DNA of 64,000 bases from Mycobacterium sp. D16Q13. GTDB lineage: Bacteria; Actinomycetota; Actinomycetes; Mycobacteriales; Mycobacteriaceae. The notes under the pieces were generated by a model, which ran no database searches, had not been told where the DNA came from, and saw only the letters and a program-made list of their open reading frames with translations. The translations under genes and the position numbers were made by a program. Location: positions 62,001 through 126,000 of the forward strand of contig NZ_MAEW01000020.1 of assembly GCF_002013375.1 (NCBI RefSeq), given 5' to 3'. Shown here piece by piece: positions 9,666 to 19,635 of the stretch (position 1 is the first letter of the stretch; each line of letters begins with the position of its first letter).

Positions 9666-12545
9666 GTGACTGAAGCCCAGCAGGACGCCGGCAGAGCTAT
9701 TGAGGAAACCGCTGAATTCCCCAAGCATCGCTACTCGGCGCAGCTCGCTGGGCAGATCGAGCGCGACTGGCAACAGAGCTGGGCCGACCGCGGCACCTTC
9801 CACGTCCCGAACCCAGTGGGGGCGCTGGCACCGGCCGACGGCACCCCGATTCCCGCGGACAAGATGTTTGTCCAGGACATGTTCCCGTACCCGTCCGGTG
9901 AGGGGCTGCACGTCGGACACCCGCTGGGCTACATCGCGACGGATGTCTATGCCCGCTTTCACCGGATGCGCGGCGCCAACGTGCTGCACGCACTGGGGTT
10001 CGATGCGTTCGGGTTGCCCGCCGAGCAGTACGCGGTGCAGACCGGCACACACCCGCGGGTGCGCACCGAGGCCAACATCGTCAACTACAAGCGTCAGCTG
10101 GGGCGGCTCGGACTGGGCCATGACTCACGCCGCAGCTTCGCGACCACCGACGTCGACTTCTATAAGTGGACTCAGTGGATTTTCCTGCAGATCTACAACG
10201 CCTGGTACGACGTCGAGGCCCAGCGGGCCCGCCGCATCGACGAGCTGATAGCCGAATTCGATTCCGGTGTACGTACGCCTGCCGACGGCACGGTGTGGGG
10301 CGAGCTGAGCGATGGCGAGCGCGCCGACCTCGTCGACTCATACCGCCTCGTGTACCAATCGGATTCGATGGTCAACTGGTGTCCTGGACTGGGCACCGTG
10401 CTGGCCAACGAAGAGGTCACCTCGGATGGCCGCAGCGAGCGCGGCAACTTCCCAGTTTTCCGTAAGCGGTTGCGGCAGTGGATGATGCGCATCACCGCGT
10501 ACTCCGACCGGCTTATCGAAGACCTGGAATACCTGGACTGGCCCGACAAGGTCAAGGCGATCCAGCGCAACTGGATCGGCCGATCACAGGGCGCGTCTGT
10601 GTTGTTCCCCGTTGCGGGCGTGGGCGATATCGAGGTGTTCACGACCAGACCCGACACACTGTTCGGTGCCACCTACCTGGTGCTGGCCCCTGAGCACCCG
10701 CTGGTCGATTCGCTGGTCGGTGACAGCTGGCCGGCAGGGACCGACGCGAGGTGGACCGGTGGTCAGGACTCGCCGCATGCGGCGATCGACCAGTACCGGC
10801 GCTCCATCGCGGCCAAGAGCGATCTGGAACGTCAAGAGAACAAAGAAAAGACGGGCGTATTCACCGGCGTGCATGCGACGAATCCGGTGAGTGGTGATCC
10901 GGTGCCGGTCTTCATCGCGGACTATGTGCTGGTGGGCTACGGCACGGGCGCCATCATGGCGGTGCCGGGGCATGACCAGCGCGACTGGGATTTCGCGCAC
11001 GCCTTTGGTTTGCCTGTGCGGGAAGTGATTTCCGGTGGTGATGTCACGGAGGCCGCATACACGGGTGACGGCGTGCTGGTGAACTCCGACTACCTGAACG
11101 GGCTGGACGTCGTCGCGGCGAAGGCCGAGGTGACCCGCCGGCTGGTCAACGACGGACACGGCGAATCACGCATCGAATACAAGCTGCGCGACTGGCTCTT
11201 CGCGCGTCAGCGCTACTGGGGCGAGCCGTTCCCGATCGTCTACGGCGAGGACGGGCGACCGCACGCGCTGGGCGAGGACGTGCTGCCCGTCGAACTGCCA
11301 GAGGTCGAGGACTACGCACCGGTGTCCTTCGATCCCGACGACGCGTCGACCGAACCGTCGCCCCCCCTTTCCAAGGCCACCGATTGGGTGAGCGTCGAGC
11401 TGGACCTGGGAGACGGACTCAAGCAGTACTCGCGGGATACCAACGTGATGCCACAGTGGGCTGGCAGCTCGTGGTATGAGCTGCGCTACGCGGACCCCGA
11501 CAACGCGGAAGCCTTCTGCGACAAGGAAAACGAGGCCTACTGGCTGGGTCCACGCCCGGCCGAGCATGGTCCGAATGATCCCGGTGGCGTCGACCTGTAC
11601 GTCGGCGGCATGGAGCACGCCGTGCTGCACCTGCTGTACTCGCGGTTCTGGCACAAGGTTCTCTACGACCTCGGGCACGTCAGTTCCCGGGAACCGTATC
11701 GACGGCTGCTGAACCAGGGCTACATCCAGGCCTACGCCTACACGGACGCGCGCGGCATGTATGTCCCGGCCGCCGAGGTGGTTGAGGAGGGCGGAACGTT
11801 CTTCTGGGCCGGTCCGGAGGGGAAAGTCGAGGTGAAACAAGAGTTCGGCAAGATCGGTAAGAGCCTCAAGAACTCGATCTCACCGGATGACATTTGCGAC
11901 AACTACGGTGCCGACACCCTGCGTGTGTACGAGATGTCAATGGGCCCTCTGGAGCTGTCACGCCCTTGGGCGACGAAGGATGTCGTTGGCGCACATCGGT
12001 TCCTGCAGCGGGTGTGGCGTGCGGTGATCGATGAGGAGACCGGCGAGATCCGAGTTACCGACGACGACCTGACGAGTGAAGACACGCTGCGGGCGCTGCA
12101 CAAGACGATCGCTGGAGTCACCGAAGACTATGCGGCCCTGCGTAATAACACCGCTGCGGCCAAGTTGATCGAGTACACCAACCACCTCACCAAGGAGTAC
12201 CCGGAGGGTGCCCCGCGCGCGGCGGTGGAACCACTGGTGCTGCTGCTCGCGCCACTGGCGCCGCACCTGGCCGAGGAGCTGTGGAGCCAGCTCGGGCGCG
12301 ACGTGTCGTTGGCCCACGGGCCCTTCCCGGAATCCGATGAGCGATGGCTGGTGGCCGACACTGTCGAGTACCCGATCCAGGTGAACGGCAAGGTACGTGG
12401 CCGCATCACGGTTGCCGCCGATGCACCGGCGGACGATATCCAGGCGGCGGCGCTCGCCGAGGAGAAGGTGCTGGAGTTCCTGGCGGGTGCCACTCCGAAG
12501 AAGGTCATCGTGGTGCCGGGTCGCATGGTGAATCTGGTCGTCTAG
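9666..12545 (+). CDS. leuS: Leucyl-tRNA synthetase
   Basis: The 959-residue class Ia aminoacyl-tRNA synthetase charges tRNA-Leu. The HIGH-type signature appears as HVGHP within [16 protein letters not shown] (about residue 80). The CP1 editing domain has [12 protein letters not shown] and a later [19 protein letters not shown]. The KMSKS loop is KIGKS in [11 protein letters not shown]. The C-terminal anticodon-binding region ends [11 protein letters not shown]. The start is GTG at 9666. Length and motifs are those of an intact mycobacterial LeuRS. Confidence 0.97.
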   Translation: MTEAQQDAGRAIEETAEFPKHRYSAQLAGQIERDWQQSWADRGTFHVPNPVGALAPADGTPIPADKMFVQDMFPYPSGEGLHVGHPLGYIATDVYARFHRMRGANVLHALGFDAFGLPAEQYAVQTGTHPRVRTEANIVNYKRQLGRLGLGHDSRRSFATTDVDFYKWTQWIFLQIYNAWYDVEAQRARRIDELIAEFDSGVRTPADGTVWGELSDGERADLVDSYRLVYQSDSMVNWCPGLGTVLANEEVTSDGRSERGNFPVFRKRLRQWMMRITAYSDRLIEDLEYLDWPDKVKAIQRNWIGRSQGASVLFPVAGVGDIEVFTTRPDTLFGATYLVLAPEHPLVDSLVGDSWPAGTDARWTGGQDSPHAAIDQYRRSIAAKSDLERQENKEKTGVFTGVHATNPVSGDPVPVFIADYVLVGYGTGAIMAVPGHDQRDWDFAHAFGLPVREVISGGDVTEAAYTGDGVLVNSDYLNGLDVVAAKAEVTRRLVNDGHGESRIEYKLRDWLFARQRYWGEPFPIVYGEDGRPHALGEDVLPVELPEVEDYAPVSFDPDDASTEPSPPLSKATDWVSVELDLGDGLKQYSRDTNVMPQWAGSSWYELRYADPDNAEAFCDKENEAYWLGPRPAEHGPNDPGGVDLYVGGMEHAVLHLLYSRFWHKVLYDLGHVSSREPYRRLLNQGYIQAYAYTDARGMYVPAAEVVEEGGTFFWAGPEGKVEVKQEFGKIGKSLKNSISPDDICDNYGADTLRVYEMSMGPLELSRPWATKDVVGAHRFLQRVWRAVIDEETGEIRVTDDDLTSEDTLRALHKTIAGVTEDYAALRNNTAAAKLIEYTNHLTKEYPEGAPRAAVEPLVLLLAPLAPHLAEELWSQLGRDVSLAHGPFPESDERWLVADTVEYPIQVNGKVRGRITVAADAPADDIQAAALAEEKVLEFLAGATPKKVIVVPGRMVNLVV

Positions 12546-12601
12546 GGCGCTCGCTCAGATAGAGCCTTCCATTTCAAGATCACGGGGGCCAGGATGGGCA
12601 G

Positions 12602-12781
12602 ATGGACGCACGCAATACCGACGCCGGGGTGATGCCGGGTTTGGCGGCCGTTGCCGAGGCGGTCGCAGCCACGATCCGTGCAGGTGATCGCGGTAAGGGT
12701 GAATTCCTGGCCTACCTGAATCAGGCGCTGCCATACAGCGACATCTGGTGCCTGCCCCTGCGCCACCGCGACGACAGCTGA
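12602..12781 (+). CDS. Small hypothetical protein (59 aa)
   Basis: A short frame of 59 residues runs from ATG at 12602 to TGA at 12779-12781, beginning MDARNTDAGVMPGLAAV and ending LPLRHRDDS. It has GC-rich third positions like its neighbours and fills most of the space between leuS and the convergent SDR gene. I do not recognise a family. It could be a real small gene transcribed with leuS or a chance frame. Confidence 0.4.
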   Translation: MDARNTDAGVMPGLAAVAEAVAATIRAGDRGKGEFLAYLNQALPYSDIWCLPLRHRDDS

Positions 12782-12782
12782 T

Positions 12783-13448
12783 TTAGTTCTGCCGCACTAC
12801 GATCTGGTGCACACGCGCGTCGCGCGGAAGGTTCACGGCATCGGCGACCAGCTGCGCGACGGACTCGGGCCGCATGTAGTCGGCCGGATCGTACGCGCGC
12901 CCTTCATGTTCGGTGAGCTCTTGCTGCATGGGTGTGCTGATCCGGCCGGGATGCACCGAGGTCACCCGAAGCAGCGGTTCCTCGGCGCGGAGCACATCGG
13001 CGAATCCGCGCAACGCGAACTTGCTCGTCGAGTACGAGCCGATGCCCGGGTGTGCGTTGATCCCCGCTCCGGAATTGATGAAGACCACGTCGCCCTGCGC
13101 CGCGCGCAGGGCGGGAAGAAGCGCCTGGGTGAGCGCTACCGGTGCTAATACATTGACCTCAAAGGTCTTTCGCCAGTCGGCCAGCTTCGAGTCGGCGATC
13201 GTCGCCGGGTAGGAAACCCCGGCGTTGTGCACCAGTAGGTCGAGTTCGCCGATATCGGCAGCGGCCGTCAGCACCGCGTCCTCGTCGCCCAGGTCAACCG
13301 GCCACGCGGTCGCGCCCAATCCCGCGGCCAACTCGTCGAGCCGTCCGGAGGGCCGTCCACCAAGCAGGAGTGCATGCGTAGGGGCGAGTGCGCGCGCGAT
13401 CGCGGCGCCGAGTCCGCCGCTTGCGCCGGTGATGAGAGCCAGGGGCAT
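12783..13448 (-). CDS. Short-chain dehydrogenase/reductase
   Basis: From ATG at 13448 this is 221 residues with a classical SDR fold. It has a TGASGGLG nucleotide-binding loop at residues 7-14, HNAG near 77, a catalytic serine in FINSGAG and the YSTSK tetrad segment. It probably reduces or oxidises a carbonyl/alcohol with NAD(P)H; the substrate is unknown. The same frame stays open upstream across the hydrolase gene, but that is antisense to a well-conserved gene, so the start was placed at the ATG before TGASGGLG. Confidence 0.85.
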   Translation of the reverse strand: MPLALITGASGGLGAAIARALAPTHALLLGGRPSGRLDELAAGLGATAWPVDLGDEDAVLTAAADIGELDLLVHNAGVSYPATIADSKLADWRKTFEVNVLAPVALTQALLPALRAAQGDVVFINSGAGINAHPGIGSYSTSKFALRGFADVLRAEEPLLRVTSVHPGRISTPMQQELTEHEGRAYDPADYMRPESVAQLVADAVNLPRDARVHQIVVRQN

Positions 13449-13568
13449 GCGCGCCAGGCTAGCCTCCTTCCGCCAAATGTCGACCTCGGGCGGCTTCTCC
13501 TGGCACTTTCGCACCGAAACTGCGCTTTCGGCGAGAGGGAATGGCCGGGTACGCCGCACAATGGACGG

Positions 13569-14909
13569 ATGCCGTCCCACCCGATGTTCACTCCCACGCA
13601 GCTGGCCGCGCGTGCGGCGTACCTGCTCAGAGGAAATGACCGGGGAACGATGACCAGTGCCGCACCCAAGCTGTACCCGCATATGTGGAGTTGGGACGCG
13701 GCGTTTGTGGCGGTGGGGCTGGCGCCGCTGAGCGTCGAACGTGCCGTCACCGAACTCGACACCCTGCTCTCCGCGCAATGGGCCAACGGGATGATCCCGC
13801 ATATCGTCTTCGCCAATGGTGTCGACGGCTACTTTCCCGGGCCGGCACGCTGGCAGACTTCGACACTGGCCGCGAACGCGCCGTCGAACTATCAGACCTC
13901 GGGTATCACCCAGCCGCCAGTACATGCCATAGCGGTGCAACGCATTTTGGACCACGCGCGCCGCCGGGGCCGTAGTGCCCGGGGGATCGCCGAGGCCTTC
14001 CTGGACCGGCGCTGGGCCGACTTGATGCGGTGGCATCGTTGGCTCGCGGAGGCGCGAGATCAGAACCAGCACGGTCGAATCACCCTGTACCACGGGTGGG
14101 AATCGGGGATGGACAACTCGCCGCGTTGGGACAGCGCGTACGCCAATGTGGTTCCGGGCGAGCTGCCGCCGTATGTGCGGGAGGACACCGCGATCATCAC
14201 CGACGCCTCGCAGCGCCCCAAGGACGCCGAGTACGACGTGTACCTCTGGCTGCTCGAAGAGATGAAATCGGTGGGGTACGACGATGCCCGCCTGCCGGAC
14301 GTGATGAGTTTCGTCATGGAGGACGTGTTCGTCTCGGCCATCTTCGCGGTGGCCTGCGAGGTGCTGGCCACCATCGGCGAGGAGCACGCCCGGCCGCGCG
14401 CTGATGTGCGCGAACTGCACGGCTGGGCCGATCGATTCCGGCGTGGAGTTGTCGATACCACCGAGGAACGTAGCGGTGCGGCAAGGGATTTCGATGTCAA
14501 GACCGGGAAGTGGGTGGCAACCGACACGGTGGCCATGTTCGCGCCGCTGCTCTCCGGTGGTCTGCCGCGCCCGCAGGAGCTGGCACTGCTGAGGCTGTTG
14601 GAGGGTCCGCGATTCTGCGGTCATCCTGACCTGCGATACGCGCTGGTCCCGTCGACGTCGCCGGTGTCTCGGGACTTCCGTCCGCGCGAGTATTGGCGGG
14701 GTCCGGTCTGGCCGGTGCTCACCTGGCTGTTCTGTTGGGCGTTCGAGCGGCGCGGATGGAGTGAACGTGCGTTCCTGCTACGGCAGGAAGGATTGCGTCA
14801 GGCGGGTGACGGATCCTTTGCGGAGTACTACGAGCCGTTTACCGGCGAGCCGTTGGGCAGCATGCAGCAATCCTGGACGGCCGCAGCGGTTCTGGACTGG
14901 CTGGGCTGA
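13569..14909 (+). CDS. ggh: Glucosylglycerate hydrolase (GH63)
   Basis: From ATG at 13569 this is 446 residues, the length of the characterised M. hassiacum enzyme as I remember it. Its sequence also follows that enzyme closely: LYPHMWSWDAAFVAVGLAPLS, FANGVDGYFPGP, YHGWESGMDNSPRWDSAY (with the catalytic aspartate region) and DGSFAEYYEPFTGEPLGSM (with the catalytic glutamate region). It hydrolyses glucosylglycerate, a solute stored during nitrogen limitation in rapid growers. An SDR gene is divergent and an Lrp regulator converges on it with only three bases between stops. Confidence 0.9.
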   Translation: MPSHPMFTPTQLAARAAYLLRGNDRGTMTSAAPKLYPHMWSWDAAFVAVGLAPLSVERAVTELDTLLSAQWANGMIPHIVFANGVDGYFPGPARWQTSTLAANAPSNYQTSGITQPPVHAIAVQRILDHARRRGRSARGIAEAFLDRRWADLMRWHRWLAEARDQNQHGRITLYHGWESGMDNSPRWDSAYANVVPGELPPYVREDTAIITDASQRPKDAEYDVYLWLLEEMKSVGYDDARLPDVMSFVMEDVFVSAIFAVACEVLATIGEEHARPRADVRELHGWADRFRRGVVDTTEERSGAARDFDVKTGKWVATDTVAMFAPLLSGGLPRPQELALLRLLEGPRFCGHPDLRYALVPSTSPVSRDFRPREYWRGPVWPVLTWLFCWAFERRGWSERAFLLRQEGLRQAGDGSFAEYYEPFTGEPLGSMQQSWTAAAVLDWLG

Positions 14910-14912
14910 GCA

Positions 14913-15386
14913 TCAGTCCTGCCCGGCGAGGCGGCGCAGCAGTGGGGTCATCCGGAATGCGACCAATTCGTGCATCGCGATCGCGATGGACGTGCGGGTG
15001 ATGCCCGGGATATCGAGGATGTTTCCCGCGATGCGGTAGAGGTCGTCGCTGTCGACCGCCACCACCTTGATCATCAGGTCATCGGCGCCCGCCAGGCCGT
15101 GTACCTGCACGATCTCCGGTACGTCGGCGAGCGCTACTCCGATGGTTCTCAGCTGGTGCTGGTCGATGCGAGCCGTCACGTAGGCCGTCATGGGATAGCC
15201 CATCGCCCGCGGCACGATCTGGTGGTCGATACCGGCTAGCGCTTCGTGCTGGTCCCAACGGGTGAGCCGTGCCTGCACGGTGTTGCGGGACAGATTCAGA
15301 CGCTGCGCCAGCTCCACTCCGGACGCGCGGGGTGTTTGCGTGAGCGCGAGTAACAACTTGGCGTCGGTGGCGTCGAGAGTGGTCAT
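14913..15386 (-). CDS. Lrp/AsnC family transcriptional regulator
   Basis: From ATG at 15386 this is 157 residues. The N-terminal winged helix reads TTLDATDAKLLLALTQTPRASGVELAQRLNLSRNTVQARL. A RAM/ACT-like ligand domain follows (AYVTARIDQHQLRTIG to PGITRTSIAIAMHEL). It is divergent from bkdABC, so it probably controls that operon in response to a branched-chain amino or keto acid, as BkdR-type Lrp proteins do. An upstream extension of the frame was rejected because it crosses the promoter region. Confidence 0.85.
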   Translation of the reverse strand: MTTLDATDAKLLLALTQTPRASGVELAQRLNLSRNTVQARLTRWDQHEALAGIDHQIVPRAMGYPMTAYVTARIDQHQLRTIGVALADVPEIVQVHGLAGADDLMIKVVAVDSDDLYRIAGNILDIPGITRTSIAIAMHELVAFRMTPLLRRLAGQD

Positions 15387-15387
15387 A

Positions 15388-15466
15388 GCGCGCAGTATCG
15401 CACAGAACGGCACGGCAATTATGGGCAGAATGCGCAATGTGACACGCATCGGTTGCGCAGTATGAC
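15388..15466. promoter_or_regulatory. Repeated TGCGCARTRTGAC-like sites between lrp and bkdA
   Basis: The Lrp-bkd intergenic region holds near-identical direct repeats TGCGCAATGTGAC at 15431-15443 and TGCGCAGTATGAC at 15454-15466, 23 bases apart. A diverged copy, GCGCAGTATCGCA, starts near 15390. Lrp/AsnC proteins bind arrays of such degenerate sites, so these are candidate binding sites of the adjacent regulator. Confidence 0.45.
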
Positions 15467-15549
15467 TATCTGATGCACTGTGAGTCATGACACAACCACA
15501 GGGTGGTGGTTATCGGTAGGCGGTGCTTCACTGCGTTAGCGAGGCGGGT

Positions 15550-16629
15550 ATGGAAACCATCCAGCTCCTGGATCCGGAAGGCAACCGGGTCGAGAATTCG
15601 GCGTACACGCCGCTCGTCGCTGATGTCAGCGACGAGCAGCTTGTGGCGCTGTATGAGGACATGGTGGTGGTCCGCCGCATCGACACCGAGGCCACGGCTC
15701 TGCAGCGTCAGGGTGAGCTCGCGCTGTGGGCACCGCTGCTGGGCCAGGAGGCCGCGCAGGTGGGCTCCGCGCGTGCGCTGGCGCACGATGACTTCGCCTT
15801 CACCAGCTTCCGTGAGCACGGTGTCGCGTACTGCCGCGGCGTCGAACCCACCGCCATGCTCCAGTTCTGGCGGGGTTCCACCCAGTCGGGATGGAATCCC
15901 CGCGACCACAACGTCACCGCACCCGCGATCATCGTCGGCGCGCAGACGCTGCACGCCACCGGATACGCCATGGGCGTCAAGTTCGATGGGTCGGATACCG
16001 CGGTCATCGCGTACTTCGGCGATGGCGCCACCAGTCAGGGCGATGTATCGGAGGCGTTCGCCTTCGCGTCGAGTTTCGGTGCGCCCGTTGTCTTCTTCTG
16101 TCAGAACAATCAGTGGGCCATCAGCGAGCCGGTCCGGGTGCAGAGCCATCTGCCACTGGCGGCGCGCGGCACCGGATTCGGTGTGCCGGGAATTCAGGTG
16201 GACGGCAACGATGTGCTCGCGGTGATGGCCACGACACGGGCGGCGCTGCGGCGCGCGCGGGAGGGCAGTGGGCCCACTCTCATCGAAGCGGTCACCTATC
16301 GGATGGGACCGCACACCACCTCCGATGACCCCACCAAGTACCGCAACTCTGCCGAGCTCGAGGAATGGCGCGCCAAGGACCCGCTGTCGCGGGTGGAAAA
16401 GTACTTGGCGCGGCGAGGAGCCCTGACGGATTCGGACACGCAGCGCATCGCGGCCAGGGCCGATAAGGTCGCCGCCGAGATGCGCGCGGGGTGCCTCGGC
16501 ACGATCGAGCCGACCGCCGCGGACATGTTCAATCACGTATACGCAGAACCACACTCGCTTGTCGCCGCGGAACGTCGTGACTATTTGGAATACCTTGCGG
16601 GATTTGAAGATGAAGGGATCGCATCATGA
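15550..16629 (+). CDS. bkdA: Branched-chain 2-oxoacid dehydrogenase E1 alpha subunit
   Basis: About 359 residues start at ATG 15550, with GAGGCGG just upstream; a GTG at 15523 is possible. The thiamine-diphosphate signature runs from GDGATSQGD to CQNNQW. The N-terminal ELALWAPLLGQEAAQVG and RMGPHTTSDDPTKYR are typical of E1 alpha. With E1 beta and E2 it decarboxylates branched-chain (or related) 2-oxo acids to acyl-CoA. The stop overlaps the next start by ATGA, indicating coupling. Confidence 0.9.
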   Translation: METIQLLDPEGNRVENSAYTPLVADVSDEQLVALYEDMVVVRRIDTEATALQRQGELALWAPLLGQEAAQVGSARALAHDDFAFTSFREHGVAYCRGVEPTAMLQFWRGSTQSGWNPRDHNVTAPAIIVGAQTLHATGYAMGVKFDGSDTAVIAYFGDGATSQGDVSEAFAFASSFGAPVVFFCQNNQWAISEPVRVQSHLPLAARGTGFGVPGIQVDGNDVLAVMATTRAALRRAREGSGPTLIEAVTYRMGPHTTSDDPTKYRNSAELEEWRAKDPLSRVEKYLARRGALTDSDTQRIAARADKVAAEMRAGCLGTIEPTAADMFNHVYAEPHSLVAAERRDYLEYLAGFEDEGIAS

Positions 16630-17609
16630 CCAGAATGACCATGTCCGGTGCCCTGAACGCGGGTTTGCGTGCGGCCCTGGAAGACGACGACAAGGTGATC
16701 GTCATGGGGGAGGACGTCGGCAAGCTCGGCGGTGTCTTCCGAGTCACCGACGGGTTGCAGAAGGACTTCGGGGACCATCGGGTCATCGATACGCCGCTCG
16801 CCGAGTCCGGAATCATCGGTACCGCGGTGGGTTTGGCCATGCGTGGATATCGCCCCGTGTGTGAGATCCAGTTCGATGGCTTCGTGTACCCGGCCTTTGA
16901 CCAGATCGTCAGTCAGGTGGCCAAGCTGCACTACCGGACCAAGGGGGTAGTGGGCATGCCGTTGACCATCCGCATCCCGTTTGGTGGCGGAATCGGTGCG
17001 GTGGAGCATCATTCGGAATCGCCGGAGGCATACTTCGCCCACACTGCCGGGCTGCGGGTGGTGGCTTGCGGATCGCCGCAGGATGCTTACGACATGATCC
17101 GCCAGTCCGTGGCATGCGATGACCCGGTCATCTTCTTCGAGCCCAAGCGCCGCTACTGGGAGAAGGGTGAGGTCAACCTGGAAGACACAGCGGCTCCGCC
17201 CCTTTCCCTGTCCTCTGCCCGTATCGTCCGGCCCGGTACCGCCGCGACCATCGCCGCATACGGTCCGATGGTCGGCGTCGCTACCGCTGCGGCGGATATG
17301 GCAGCCGCGGAGGGGGTGTCGATCGAGGTGGTGGATCTGCGCTCCCTCTCGCCGGTCGACTTCGAGACCCTGGAGGCGTCGGTGCGCAAGACCGGACGGC
17401 TGGTGGTGGTTCACGAGGCGTCGGTGTTCATGGGATTGGGCGCGGAGATCGCCGCGCGCATCACCGAGCGGTGCTTCTATCACCTGGAGGCTCCAGTCCT
17501 GCGCGTCGGCGGCTTCGCCCTGCCGTACCCCGCCAACAAGGTGGAGCACCACTACCTGCCCGATGCTGAGCGCGTGATGGACGCGGTCGACCGCGCCATC
17601 GCTGCCTAG
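16626..17609 (+). CDS. bkdB: Branched-chain 2-oxoacid dehydrogenase E1 beta subunit
   Basis: The 327 residues are collinear with E1 beta proteins: VIVMGEDVGKLGGVFRVTDGL, DTPLAESGIIGTAVGLAMRGYRPVCEIQFDGFVYPAFDQI, FGGGIGAVEHHSESPEA and the C-terminal transketolase domain (VEVVDLRSLSPVD-like segment, then RVGGFALPYPANKVEHHYLP). It forms the heterotetrameric E1 with the alpha subunit. The start overlaps bkdA by four bases and bkdC follows after 16 bases with an AGGAGAGG site. Confidence 0.92.
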   Translation: MTRMTMSGALNAGLRAALEDDDKVIVMGEDVGKLGGVFRVTDGLQKDFGDHRVIDTPLAESGIIGTAVGLAMRGYRPVCEIQFDGFVYPAFDQIVSQVAKLHYRTKGVVGMPLTIRIPFGGGIGAVEHHSESPEAYFAHTAGLRVVACGSPQDAYDMIRQSVACDDPVIFFEPKRRYWEKGEVNLEDTAAPPLSLSSARIVRPGTAATIAAYGPMVGVATAAADMAAAEGVSIEVVDLRSLSPVDFETLEASVRKTGRLVVVHEASVFMGLGAEIAARITERCFYHLEAPVLRVGGFALPYPANKVEHHYLPDAERVMDAVDRAIAA

Positions 17610-17625
17610 GAGAGGTGCGAAATCC

Positions 17626-18900
17626 ATGGCAGTCAAACAGTTTCTGCTTCCAGATCTCGGTGAGGGGCTCACCGAAGCCGATCTGATCTCGTGGAAGGTG
17701 AAGGTCGGTGACGAGGTAAAGCTGAACCAGGTGCTCGCCGATGTGGAGACGGCGAAAGCGATGGTCGAGCTGCCCTCACCCTACGAAGGAACTGTGGTGG
17801 CCTTGGAGGCGGCCGAGAATTCGACCCTTGCGGTCGGTTCACCGCTGATCTCGATCGAGGTGGCCGGCGCGGAACCGGACGCGCCCGCCAACCTCGTCGG
17901 TTACGGTCCGTCGGAATCGAGTGGACTGGCCCGGCGTCGACGTCGTGCGGGAACTGGGGCCGCCGCGCTTGCCCTGGTGGAAGAGACCGAGGTGCCCACA
18001 CCAGTAGCGGTTCAGCCGGCGGCGTTGGACCAGCCCCGCTCCGCTGCCAAACCGTCGGTTCGTAAGCTCGCCGCCGAACTCGGGGTGACGCTCGACCTGA
18101 TCAGCGGCACAGGGATCGGGGGCAGCATCACCCGACAGGATGTCGAGGCCTACACCCGCAGCCTCACCGCCCGTGCTCCGCAGGTGGAACCCGCCGCGGC
18201 GCCGGTGGGAGGGGAGACACGCATTCCCATCGCGGGCGTCCGCAAGCACACCGCCGCGGCCATGGTGCGCAGCGCCTTCACCGCGCCGCATGTCACCGAG
18301 TTCCTGACGGTCGACGTGACCGCGACGATGGAACTGCTTGCCGATTTGAAAGCCAAGTACCCCGATCTCAAGCTCACTCCGATGACACTGGTCGCGCGGA
18401 TGGTGCTGCTGACCCTGCGGTCGCACCCCTCACTGAACTCCGCCTGGGACGAGCAGGCCGGCGAGATCGTCATCAAGCACTACGTGAACCTCGGAGTCGC
18501 CGCCGCGACGGAGCGCGGACTGGTGGTTCCGAACGTCAAGAGCGCCAACGGAATGTCGCTGCGTGAATTGGCGGTGGCCTTCGCGGAATTGGTGAGCACG
18601 GCGCGTGAGGGAAAGACCGCGCCCGCCGAGATGACCGGCGGAACGTTCACGCTGACCAACATCGGAGTGTTCGGCATCGATGCGGGCACACCGATCCTCA
18701 ATCCGGGTGAAGCGGCGATCTTGGCGCTGGGCTCGATCGCCAAACGCCCGTGGGTGGTGAACGGAGAGCTCGCGGTCCGCGATGTCACCACGCTGGCGCT
18801 GTCCTTCGACCACCGGCTGGTCGATGGTGAGCAGGGGTCGAAGTTCCTTGCGGATCTGGGTGCGATGTTGACCGATCCACGCATGGCACTGGTGGTGTAG
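17626..18900 (+). CDS. bkdC: Dihydrolipoamide acyltransferase E2 subunit
   Basis: The 424-residue E2 protein has one lipoyl domain at the N-terminus, with the lipoylated lysine in DVETAKAMVELPSPYEG. A peripheral-subunit-binding domain lies at about residues 145-180 (RKLAAELGVTLDLISGTGIGGSITRQDVEAY). The catalytic domain ends with the FDHRLVDG active-site motif. It passes the acyl group to CoA. It is the last gene of bkdABC and is followed by a hairpin. E3 is not encoded here. Confidence 0.93.
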   Translation: MAVKQFLLPDLGEGLTEADLISWKVKVGDEVKLNQVLADVETAKAMVELPSPYEGTVVALEAAENSTLAVGSPLISIEVAGAEPDAPANLVGYGPSESSGLARRRRRAGTGAAALALVEETEVPTPVAVQPAALDQPRSAAKPSVRKLAAELGVTLDLISGTGIGGSITRQDVEAYTRSLTARAPQVEPAAAPVGGETRIPIAGVRKHTAAAMVRSAFTAPHVTEFLTVDVTATMELLADLKAKYPDLKLTPMTLVARMVLLTLRSHPSLNSAWDEQAGEIVIKHYVNLGVAAATERGLVVPNVKSANGMSLRELAVAFAELVSTAREGKTAPAEMTGGTFTLTNIGVFGIDAGTPILNPGEAAILALGSIAKRPWVVNGELAVRDVTTLALSFDHRLVDGEQGSKFLADLGAMLTDPRMALVV

Positions 18901-18913
18901 CTACACTCCTAGC

Positions 18914-18932
18914 AAACCCCGATCGGGGGTTT
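18914..18932 (+). terminator. Hairpin after bkdC
   Basis: AAACCCC at 18914-18920 and GGGGTTT at 18926-18932 form a seven-pair stem with a five-base loop, 14 bases after the bkdC stop. The U tract is short, so it may terminate weakly. Confidence 0.5.
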
Positions 18933-18950
18933 CGGGGACAGGGGGTGTGC

Positions 18951-19635
18951 ATGCATCGAGGTATCGTGCTGCTGTGCGCGGCGCTTAGTTTGGCTGGTTG
19001 CACGCGGATTTCCGATGGTGAGGCGTTGGTGTCGGCGGACAGAGGGAGCATCGGCCGAGAGATTCGGCCGGTTGACGGCAAGCTCGGTGGGCGGTTGCTG
19101 ACTCCCGAGGAGGTTTCGGGAAATTACCGGCCTCCCGAGACTTCTGAAGGTATGGGACCCGGTAGACGGCATGTTCGGGTCGACCGACCCCGGCCTGCCA
19201 TGCGCGCTGGGTTACTCGCTTGCCGAGGTTGTGCAGTACTCGGGATACGAGGCCGCGCGTATTGAGGGGTACTCGCAAGAGACCGAGGAGGTCAGGGAGT
19301 ACTCGGTAGCGAACGCGCTGGTCGTCTTCGGTGATACGCGCACCGCGCAGCGTGAGTTTCGGAGATTCGCCGGCCGGATGTCGCAATGTGATGGCGTCAC
19401 CACGCAGAAGAGGCGTGACGCCGCCGACACCTGGAAGCTGAGCATCACCAGTGCCGATACCGCTGACGAGGTGGCGTGGACGCGTAGCGTGGTCGACTCG
19501 AGTTGGACCTGCTATATGGCTGCACGACAGCGAGCCAACTTTGTGGCATCGTCCATGTTCTGCACCCATGGTTCCGATAATAAGGCGGGCGACGTGCTGA
19601 ACCGATTGACGCTGAAACTCTCGGAGACAGGCTAA
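18951..19635 (+). pseudogene. Frameshifted PknH_C-like sensor-domain lipoprotein
   Basis: Translation from ATG at 18951 gives a lipoprotein leader with lipobox LAGC and continues to LLTPEEVS. At about 19117-19120 the frame shifts; the next frame reads EITGLPRLLKVWDPVDGMFGSTDPGLPCALGYS and runs to TAA at 19633-19635. Removing one G from a GGG run restores one protein of about 227 residues, aligned over its length with the following gene. That one has the same CALGYS/CAYGYS, RMSQCDGV/RMSRCDGV and RQRANFVAS/RQRANYVAS segments. It is either a true pseudogene or a sequencing error in a G run. Confidence 0.75.

Noticed and set aside
13449-14624. Upstream extension of the SDR frame to a 613-residue protein
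   Set aside because: It is antisense to the well-conserved glucosylglycerate hydrolase and is rich in His, Arg and Pro, as expected of a shadow. The SDR fold begins at 13448.
19171-19635. A separate 154-residue gene
   Set aside because: It is the second half of a frameshifted lipoprotein; it lacks its own start context and signal peptide.
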